NCBI GenBank assembly: GCA_937980285.1
Contig: CALJQI010000151.1
Location: 1-13,927 of the forward strand
Direction: 5' to 3'
Length of the DNA: 13,927 bases
Source: an uncultured Gammaproteobacteria bacterium
GTDB taxonomy: Bacteria > Pseudomonadota > Gammaproteobacteria > GCA-001735895
Part shown: piece after piece, positions 1 through 5,403 of the stretch
How the letters are laid out: every line of letters begins with the position of its first letter
How positions within the stretch are numbered: the stretch's first letter is position 1
The notes under the pieces: generated by a model
The model's database searches: none
Seen by the model: the letters and a program-made list of their open reading frames with translations, nothing else
What the model was told of the DNA's origin: nothing
Position numbers and translations under genes: made by a program

Positions 1-22
1 TGCGCGACTTCCCTGTCGCGCA
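1..22. other. Inverted repeat (possible hairpin) at window edge
   Basis: Eight-base perfect arms TGCGCGAC (1-8) and GTCGCGCA (15-22) flank a six-base spacer. No T-tract follows on the plus strand, and the minus-strand continuation lies outside the window. It could be a terminator for a gene to the left, an operator, or part of a larger palindrome cut by the edge. Bases 23-132 show no ORF with a convincing start, ribosome binding site or recognisable protein. Confidence 0.4.
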
Positions 23-132
23 ACGCCCCCGAAAAGCCTCGCCAATAGCTGTGCCTCATTGTTTCGCGCAAGTTTGTGTTGTTCGATTCGGTCGGTTTTG
101 ATGATCAGCGTAGTTCCGGGTCAGATGTGAAT

Positions 133-288
133 GGCGCTTACTTAGGCCTGACCTGACGTCATTGCGAGCGCAGCGAAGCAATCTTCAGCTAACTTGCAGT
201 CATTTGGGAGATTGCTTCGCTGCAGCCAATGCGTTTGCTGCGCTCACGGGCTGGGCCCCGCTCGCAATGACTCGCTTAAGTAAGCGCC
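133..288. repeat. MITE/REP-like palindromic repeat with one interrupted arm
   Basis: The ends are perfect 12-bp inverted repeats, GGCGCTTACTTA (133-144) and its complement (277-288). Inside, a continuous left arm (158-184, beginning GTCATTGCGAGC) is complementary to a right arm split in two: 209-223 pairs with 170-184 (15 bp perfect), and 260-271 pairs with 158-169 (12 bp perfect). The right halves are separated by 36 extra bases (224-259) that look like a degraded partial copy of the same arm. The central loop is 24 nt (185-208). The core type (GTCATTGCGAGCG...GAAGCAATCT) is one I recall as a dispersed intergenic palindrome in many bacterial genomes. No transposase is present, and no target-site duplication is obvious at the flanks (AAT on the left, TTT on the right). 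The ORF across it (162-371) is repeat-derived and not called. Confidence 0.75.
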
Positions 289-381
289 TTTTGCGACCCC
301 CGCCCCGAAGCTGCCCTGGGATCTATTCGAAAATTAGAAAAACTGTCCGCGCCGTCGAAGGGATTGTCTAAAGACGGGAGA

Positions 382-1236
382 TCAGGTCAGGCTGGCGCGG
401 GCGTGATCGATGTAGATGCCGCGCAGCTTGCGGGTTAGTTCGCCGGGCTTGCCGCCGCTGATCTGGCGGTCGTCGATTTTGACTACCGGCAGGATGTAGC
501 TGGAGGCGCCGCTGATGAAGGCCTCGTCCGCGCCGAGCGTCTCGTCCAGCGTGAATCGGTTTTCCACCAGGCGCAGACCGTGCCTGTTGCACAGCGCGAC
601 CACCGCGCGGCGGGTGACCCCGGGCAGGATATCGTTGCTCAATGGTCGAGTCAGGATCAGGTCTCCCTTGATGATAAAAAAGCTGGTGCTGCCGCATTCG
701 GTGACATAGCCGTCGGCGTCGACCATCAGCGCCTCGTAGGCGCCGGCGTCGGCGGCGGCCTTTTTCGCCAGCACCTGCGCCAGCAGGTTGACCGACTTGA
801 TGTCGCGCCGCGCCCAGCGGATATCGGCGGTGCTGGCCAGCGTGACGCCGCTTTCGGCGGCCTGGTTTTCAACCGCGGCCTTGGGCTGGGTGAACATGAA
901 AATGGTCGGTCGAATATCCTCGGGCCATACGAAATCGCGTTCGGCTTCGCCGCGGGTTACCTGCATGTAGACCAGGCCTTCGTCGAGCCGATTGAGTTCC
1001 ACAAGTTTGCGAAAGGCATCGAGGATTTGCGCCTGCTCGAGCGGTGACTCGATCGCCAGCTTGTGCAGCGAATTGAAGTAACGCTGCATATGGTGTTCGA
1101 AGTCGACCAGCTTGCCGTCGAGCACGCCGGCAACCTCGTAGATGGCGTCGCCGAAGTTGACGGCCCGGTCGAAGATAGAGATTTTGGCCTCATCGGCCGG
1201 CAGGTAATCGCCATTCAGAAATACAATACGGCTCAT
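382..1236 (-). CDS. dat: D-amino-acid aminotransferase (class IV PLP fold)
   Basis: A 284-residue cytoplasmic PLP enzyme of aminotransferase class IV, expected to move amino groups between D-amino acids and 2-oxo acids. Visible hallmarks match the Bacillus D-Ala transaminase pattern: Tyr33 in GDAIYEV, the Schiff-base lysine Lys147 in RRDIKSVNLLAQVLAKK, Glu180 in VTECGSTSFF (pyridine-nitrogen contact), and the NDILPGVTRR phosphate-side motif at about 201-210. Arg100 aligns with the carboxylate-binding arginine, but the companion histidine is Phe102 (RDFVWP). I start at ATG 1236 because the Dat-like N-terminus MSRIVFLNG begins there and AAAAAGGTG lies just upstream on the minus strand. The 33 extra codons reaching 1335 look like leader sequence. 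It is divergent from glcD and shares its regulatory gap. Branched-chain aminotransferase or aminodeoxychorismate lyase are alternatives within the fold, but the DIKS-NLL motif favours Dat. Confidence 0.87.
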   Translation of the reverse strand: MSRIVFLNGDYLPADEAKISIFDRAVNFGDAIYEVAGVLDGKLVDFEHHMQRYFNSLHKLAIESPLEQAQILDAFRKLVELNRLDEGLVYMQVTRGEAERDFVWPEDIRPTIFMFTQPKAAVENQAAESGVTLASTADIRWARRDIKSVNLLAQVLAKKAAADAGAYEALMVDADGYVTECGSTSFFIIKGDLILTRPLSNDILPGVTRRAVVALCNRHGLRLVENRFTLDETLGADEAFISGASSYILPVVKIDDRQISGGKPGELTRKLRGIYIDHARASLT

Positions 1237-1332
1237 TCGAATACACACCTTTTTTATTAACGTGGTTCGGCATAAGGCATCCCGCTCCGGCAGAGCACGA
1301 AATACGCTAAATTGTGATTTTACGGTTTTCTT

Positions 1333-1364
1333 CATATTTCAATCACTTGCGTGATTAAAATATG
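1333..1364. promoter_or_regulatory. 32-bp near-perfect palindrome, candidate operator between dat and glcD
   Basis: Arms 1333-1346 and 1351-1364 pair at 13 of 14 positions (only C1340/A1357 mismatch) around TTGC. The inner core reads AATCACTTGCGTGATT. It lies in the 202-base divergent interval between the dat start (1236) and the glcD ATG (1439), where a dimeric regulator could control both directions. No regulator gene (for example a GlcC-like GntR protein) is in the window, so the binder is unknown. A second GTGATT half-site is at 1314-1319. Confidence 0.5.
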
Positions 1365-1374
1365 CCGGCAGACC

Positions 1375-1387
1375 CCTGTGCCACAGG
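1375..1387. promoter_or_regulatory. 13-bp palindrome upstream of glcD
   Basis: CCTGTG-C-CACAGG is a perfect 6-bp inverted repeat with a one-base centre. It sits between the larger palindrome at 1333-1364 and the leader stem-loop at 1385-1413, with which it overlaps by three bases. Its short spacing suits a DNA operator half-site pair better than an RNA hairpin. This is inference only. Confidence 0.35.
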
Positions 1388-1413
1388 AATCTCCGTAAAT
1401 TGCAGAGATTCCT
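1385..1413 (+). promoter_or_regulatory. Stem-loop in the presumed glcD leader
   Basis: AGGAATCTC (1385-1393) and GAGATTCCT (1405-1413) form a perfect 9-bp stem with an 11-nt loop, ending 25 bases before the glcD ATG. It overlaps the only alternative upstream start, TTG 1400. If transcribed it could influence ribosome access; otherwise it may be a second operator. No known riboswitch fold is recognised. Confidence 0.4.
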
Positions 1414-1438
1414 CAAACAAAATGCTAGCATACTTCGC

Positions 1439-2902
1439 ATGTCACAGACTCGCCGCCAACAACTAGCCGCGCGCTTCCGCGAATTCCTGCCGGGCGAAAG
1501 CGTTATCGACCAGCCGACCTCGCTCGCCGCCTACGAATGCGACGGGCTTTCCGCGTATCGCCAAAAGCCGTTGCTGGTGCTATTGCCGCAAGACACGGCG
1601 CAGGTGCAGCAAATCATGCGCCTGTGTCACGAGCAACGCCTGCCGGTAGTCAGCCGCGGCGCCGGTACCAGCCTGTCGGGCGGCGCCCTGCCGCACGCCG
1701 AAGGCGTGGTGCTGAGCCTGGCGAAGATGAACCGCATACTGCAGGTCGACGAATTGTCTCGTAGCGCCGTTGTCGAGCCCGGCGTTCGCAACCTTGCGAT
1801 TTCGGAAGCGGTACAATCGAAGGGGCTTTACTACGCGCCCGACCCGTCGTCGCAGATCGCCTGCTCGATCGGCGGCAACGTCGCCGAAAACGCCGGCGGA
1901 GTGCACTGCCTGAAATATGGCCTGACCCTGCACAACATACTTGCGCTCAAGGTAGTCGGCGCCGACGGCGAGCTGTTCGAAATCGATCAACGCTGCCTGC
2001 ACAGAGACGGTTATGACCTGATGCCGCTGCTGGTGGGTTCCGAGGGTATGCTCGGCATCGTCGTCGAGGTTACCGTCAAGCTGCTGCCGATACCGCGTTG
2101 CGCACGCGTGGTGATGGGCGTATTCGACTCGATCGAGGCAGCCGGTAACAGCGTCGCCGCGATCATCGCCGAGGGTATCATTCCCGCCGGCGTCGAAATG
2201 ATGGACAACCCGGCGATTCGCGCCGCCGAGGATTTTGTGCACGCCAACTACCCGGTCGAGGCCGAGGCGATCCTGATCTGCGAGCTCGACGGCACCGAGG
2301 AAGAAGTAGTTGCGCAGATCGAACTGGTGGAGCAGGTGCTCAACAAGGGCGGCGCGGTCGAAACCCGGCTCGCCAAAGACGAAGCCGAGCGCCTGCTGTT
2401 CTGGTCCGGGCGTAAGGCCGCGTTTCCCGCGGTCGGCCGAATTTCTCCCGATTACTATTGCATCGACGGCACCATTCCGCGCAAGGCGCTGGCGGCGGTG
2501 CTAACCGGCGTGCGCGAGCTTTCCGAACACTACGGCCTGCCGGTGGCCAACGTGTTTCACGCCGGTGACGGCAACCTGCACCCGTTGATCCTGTACGACG
2601 CCAATAACGAGGGTGAACTCGAGAAAACCGAAGAGCTGGGCAGCAAGATTTTGCAGTTGTGCATCCATCATGGCGGCACCATTACCGGCGAACACGGTGT
2701 CGGCATAGAAAAAATCGGCGAAATGTGCATCCAGTTCAGCGACTCCGAGCGCAACCAGTTTCATGCCCTGCGCGAATGTTTCGACCCGCTGAAAATTCTG
2801 AATCCGGGCAAGGCGATTCCGACACTGGCGCGCTGTGCCGAACACAACGCGATGCACGTGCACGACGGCAAGCTGCCGTTTCCCGAACTGGAACGTTTTT
2901 AA
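1439..2902 (+). CDS. glcD: Glycolate oxidase, FAD-binding subunit GlcD
   Basis: A 487-residue flavoprotein subunit of the membrane-associated glycolate dehydrogenase complex, which oxidises glycolate (and often D-lactate) to glyoxylate and passes electrons to the respiratory chain. The FAD-binding PCMH-type domain spans about 40-220 with the flavin loop RGAGTSLSGG (73-82) and PDPSSQIACSIGGNVAENAG (135-154). The FAD-oxidase C domain follows, with NVFHAGDGNLHP (371-382; His374 and His381) and GEHGVG (417-422). The C-terminus LPFPELERF matches my recollection of E. coli GlcD, whose length is 499. I chose ATG 1439 over TTG 1400 because MSQTRRQQ aligns in length with the family and TTG 1400 lies in a stem-loop. 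Neither start has a strong ribosome site. The stop overlaps the glcE start by one base (TAATG). Confidence 0.96.
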   Translation: MSQTRRQQLAARFREFLPGESVIDQPTSLAAYECDGLSAYRQKPLLVLLPQDTAQVQQIMRLCHEQRLPVVSRGAGTSLSGGALPHAEGVVLSLAKMNRILQVDELSRSAVVEPGVRNLAISEAVQSKGLYYAPDPSSQIACSIGGNVAENAGGVHCLKYGLTLHNILALKVVGADGELFEIDQRCLHRDGYDLMPLLVGSEGMLGIVVEVTVKLLPIPRCARVVMGVFDSIEAAGNSVAAIIAEGIIPAGVEMMDNPAIRAAEDFVHANYPVEAEAILICELDGTEEEVVAQIELVEQVLNKGGAVETRLAKDEAERLLFWSGRKAAFPAVGRISPDYYCIDGTIPRKALAAVLTGVRELSEHYGLPVANVFHAGDGNLHPLILYDANNEGELEKTEELGSKILQLCIHHGGTITGEHGVGIEKIGEMCIQFSDSERNQFHALRECFDPLKILNPGKAIPTLARCAEHNAMHVHDGKLPFPELERF

Positions 2903-3969
2903 TGACCGACATTTTAGACGTCAGCATCGAAGAAGAGCTCTGCACCCAGGTCAGGGCGGTTGCCGCCAATGGCGGGGAAATCGAGATCATCGGCGGCGGC
3001 AGCAAGCGTTTTTACGGTGAATCCATCGAAGCGCTGCCGATAGACGTTTCCGGGCATAGCGGCATTATCGACTACGATCCCGCCGAACTGGTGATTACCC
3101 TGCGTGGCGGTTGCAAGCTGGCGGAAGTCGAAGCGCTGCTGGCGCAAAACCGCCAGATGTTCGGTTTCGAACCGCCCTGTTTCGGCGAGGACGCCACCAT
3201 CGGCGGCATGGTCGCGACCGGCCTGGCGGGTCCGAGGCGCGCCTGGGCGGGCAGCATCCGCGACTTTGTTCTGGGCGTGAAACTGCTGGACGGGCGCGGG
3301 CAGGTGCTGCAATTCGGCGGCCGCGTAATCAAGAACGTGGCGGGTTTCGACGTATCGCGCCTGATGGTGGGCGCCCTCGGCACGCTGGGCATTATTCTCG
3401 AGGTTTCGATCCGGGTTATTCCGCTCAGCGAGACCGAACTGACGATCGGCTACGAGCACGCCAGCGCGGACGAGCATATTCGCTGGATCAACGAGCTTGG
3501 TCGCGAGCCTTTCCCGATTACGGCGTCGCTGTGGCACGATGGCCGCAGCCTGCTGCGATTGTCGGGTAGCGAGCAGGGCGTGTCGCAGGCGGCGGCGCAG
3601 CTTGGCGGTGACGCGATCGAAACCGACTGGTCGCAGGTTAAGGAGCAACGGCTCGAGTTTTTCGATAGCGGGTTGCCGCTAAGCCGAATCTCGCTGCCGC
3701 CGGCGAGCCCGGACATGCTGCCGGCCGAATCGCAATTGATCGAATGGGGCGGCGCGCAGCGCTGGTGCCGCGGCGAAATCGATGTCGACGCCCTGCGCGA
3801 ACGGGTCGGCGTCGTCGGCGGCAACCTGTGCGCTTTTCGTCGGCACGCCGACGGGGTGCCGATGTTTCATCCACTACCGGCGGCGATGCTGAAATTGCAG
3901 CGTAACATCAAGTCAAGTTTCGATCCGGCCGCTGTCTTCAACTCCGGCAGGATTTATCCCGGTCTATAA
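2902..3969 (+). CDS. glcE: Glycolate oxidase, second FAD-binding subunit GlcE
   Basis: A 355-residue subunit close to the usual ~350 of GlcE. It is a shortened FAD-binding PCMH protein needed, in E. coli, for glycolate oxidase activity together with GlcD and GlcF. Visible features are the flavin loop GGGSKRFYG (31-39), DATIGGMVATGLAGPRR (97-113), RVIKNVAGFDVSRLMVGALGTLG (split around 141-163), and the family's typical end MLKLQRNIKSSFDP...FNSGRIYPGL. The start ATG 2902 overlaps the glcD stop, has no Shine-Dalgarno of its own, and probably relies on translational coupling. The open frame continues upstream to 2659, but those residues are the shadow of glcD in another frame. The next gene begins on the base after this stop. 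Confidence 0.95.
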   Translation: MTDILDVSIEEELCTQVRAVAANGGEIEIIGGGSKRFYGESIEALPIDVSGHSGIIDYDPAELVITLRGGCKLAEVEALLAQNRQMFGFEPPCFGEDATIGGMVATGLAGPRRAWAGSIRDFVLGVKLLDGRGQVLQFGGRVIKNVAGFDVSRLMVGALGTLGIILEVSIRVIPLSETELTIGYEHASADEHIRWINELGREPFPITASLWHDGRSLLRLSGSEQGVSQAAAQLGGDAIETDWSQVKEQRLEFFDSGLPLSRISLPPASPDMLPAESQLIEWGGAQRWCRGEIDVDALRERVGVVGGNLCAFRRHADGVPMFHPLPAAMLKLQRNIKSSFDPAAVFNSGRIYPGL

Positions 3970-5172
3970 ATGCAAACCAATCTCGCGGCAAAAATTCAGC
4001 AGGGTAGCCATGCCGAAACGGTAGAGGCGATTCTGCGCAAGTGTGTCCACTGCGGTTTTTGCAACGCCACTTGCCCGACTTATCAATTGCTCGGCGACGA
4101 GCTCGACGGCCCGCGCGGGCGCATCTACCAGATGAAGCAGTATTTCGAAGGCGAGCCCGCCAACGGCGAAATGCTCAAACACCTCGATCGCTGCCTGACC
4201 TGCCGCGCCTGCGAAACCACCTGTCCATCCGGCGTCACCTACAGCCACCTGCTGGAGATCGGCAGGGAGGCCATCGAGCGGGAGTTGCCGCGCCCGGCCT
4301 GGGACCGGTTGCGCCGTAAGGCGATCGTGCGTTTCATCAACTCGGGCTGGCTGTTCGCGCTGTCGATTCGTCTCGGCCAGCTGCTCGCGCCGCTGCTGCC
4401 GGCAGGGATCAGGCAATCGGTACCGTCAAAACAGACGGCGATAACGCGCAGCGCCGGATCGCATCAGCGCAAGATGCTTATGCTCGCGGGCTGCGTACAA
4501 CCGACCCTGGCGCCGAACACCAACGGCCGCGCGATCAATCTGCTCGACAAACTGGGAATCGAGGTTATCGAGCTGCCGCAAACGCTGTGCTGCGGCGCCG
4601 CCGCGCTGCACACCTCGGAACCCGACTACGGATTGCGCCAGGTAAAAGCGCTGATCGACGCATGGTGGCCGCATATAGCGGCCGGCGCCGAGGCCGTCGT
4701 GGTAAGCGCAAGTGGATGCGGCGTCAGCGTCAGGGACTATGGTCGCCTGCTGGCCGACGATCCGGGCTACGCCGACAAGGCGAAAAAAGTCAGCCAGCTG
4801 TATCGCGACCTGGTCGAAGTGGTGGAAGCCGAGGTCGACAGATTGCCGGCGGTGTCGAATCCGAAGCGCCGCGTCGCGGTACATACGCCCTGCACCCTGC
4901 AGCACGGGCTAGGCCTCAATAACCGGGTCGAAGGGGTGCTGGCAAAGGCCGGCTACGAAATTTGCCGGGTCGAGGAGGCGCACCTGTGCTGCGGCTCGGC
5001 CGGCACCTATTCGATGCTGCAACCCGAGCTGTCGGCAAAATTAAGGGAAAACAAGCAAAAGGCGCTTACGGTGGATGCACCCGAGCTCATCGCCACGGCC
5101 AACATTGGTTGTCAACTGCAGCTCGCGCAGGGTGCCCGGCTGCCTGTCGTACACTGGATAGAATTGTTGTAA
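3970..5172 (+). CDS. glcF: Glycolate oxidase, iron-sulfur subunit GlcF
   Basis: A 400-residue iron-sulfur subunit that carries electrons from the GlcDE flavins to the membrane quinone pool. Two 4Fe-4S ferredoxin motifs are complete: Cys25, 28, 31 and 35 (CVHCGFCNATCP) and Cys75, 78, 81 and 85 (CLTCRACETTCP). Two CCG (heterodisulfide-reductase-like) domains follow, with TLCCGAAALH and later HLCCGSAGTYSM, plus TASGCG-like VSASGCGVSV and TPCTLQH. The N-terminal stretch ATCPTYQLLGDELDGPRGRI is near-identical to what I recall for E. coli GlcF. ATG 3970 abuts the glcE TAA; AGGA at 3949-3952 is too distant to be its ribosome site, so coupling is likely. glcG, glcB, glcA and the regulator glcC of the E. 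coli locus are absent here. Confidence 0.96.
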   Translation: MQTNLAAKIQQGSHAETVEAILRKCVHCGFCNATCPTYQLLGDELDGPRGRIYQMKQYFEGEPANGEMLKHLDRCLTCRACETTCPSGVTYSHLLEIGREAIERELPRPAWDRLRRKAIVRFINSGWLFALSIRLGQLLAPLLPAGIRQSVPSKQTAITRSAGSHQRKMLMLAGCVQPTLAPNTNGRAINLLDKLGIEVIELPQTLCCGAAALHTSEPDYGLRQVKALIDAWWPHIAAGAEAVVVSASGCGVSVRDYGRLLADDPGYADKAKKVSQLYRDLVEVVEAEVDRLPAVSNPKRRVAVHTPCTLQHGLGLNNRVEGVLAKAGYEICRVEEAHLCCGSAGTYSMLQPELSAKLRENKQKALTVDAPELIATANIGCQLQLAQGARLPVVHWIELL

Positions 5173-5286
5173 ATGTCTCTCGAGTTCAATTAAGTTGTCT
5201 CGATAAAAAGGCGTTGCCGGCTGCCCCTCTCATTGCCATCGCTTTGTAATACAGCCCTGCCTTGTTTCCACCGCCGCGTTGAGTGA

Positions 5287-5315
5287 TTGATTATTCGCCT
5301 GATGTAGGTTAATTT
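5287..5315 (+). promoter_or_regulatory. Possible sigma-70 promoter for the ABC transporter operon
   Basis: TTGATT (5287-5292) and TAATTT (5310-5315) are separated by 17 bases in the AT-rich 231-base gap between glcF and the binding-protein gene. The match to consensus is moderate (4/6 and 3/6). No clear terminator for glcF was found in the gap, so read-through from glcDEF also remains possible. Confidence 0.25.
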
Positions 5316-5390
5316 AATGCAGTTCGCCCGAAGTCTATGGGTGGATAAATACTAATAAAACGAGCAGATACCAATAATTTTATAGCTCTT

Positions 5391-5395
5391 GAGGA
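5391..5395 (+). promoter_or_regulatory. Ribosome binding site fixing the binding-protein start
   Basis: GAGGA lies 8 bases before ATG 5404. This supports that ATG over the TTG at 5389, which overlaps the site itself. Confidence 0.7.
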
Positions 5396-5403
5396 CACTT
5401 CCA

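Noticed and set aside
1..59. Possible start of a minus-strand gene (ATG at 59, peptide MRHSYWRGFSGAL...)
   Set aside because: Only 19 codons are visible before the edge, no ribosome binding site precedes it and the peptide is not recognisable.
162..371. 69-codon plus-strand ORF
   Set aside because: It runs through the palindromic repeat, has no ribosome site and its residues are dictated by the repeat arms.
338..377. Weak terminator for dat on the minus strand (GACGG 373-377 with CCGTC 352-356, then T5 at 338-342)
   Set aside because: The stem is only 5 bp with a 16-base loop and nine bases separate it from the T-run; too weak to annotate.
1237..1335. N-terminal 33-residue extension of Dat
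   Set aside because: The extension is not Dat-like, overlaps the divergent control region, and a good ribosome site precedes ATG 1236.
1400..1438. TTG start giving GlcD 13 extra residues
   Set aside because: It falls within a 9-bp stem-loop and the ATG at 1439 matches family length better; not fully excluded because AGGA lies 11 bases before the TTG.
2659..2901. Upstream extension of the glcE frame
   Set aside because: It lies entirely inside glcD in another frame and its residues are basic low-complexity shadow sequence.
2914..3648. 244-codon minus-strand ORF opposite glcE
   Set aside because: Antisense shadow; no recognisable domain and GlcE on the plus strand is unambiguous.
5173..5403. 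CRISPR, small RNA gene or terminator in the glcF-transporter gap
   Set aside because: No repeated spacer pattern, no strong stem followed by T-run and no tRNA-like fold could be seen.
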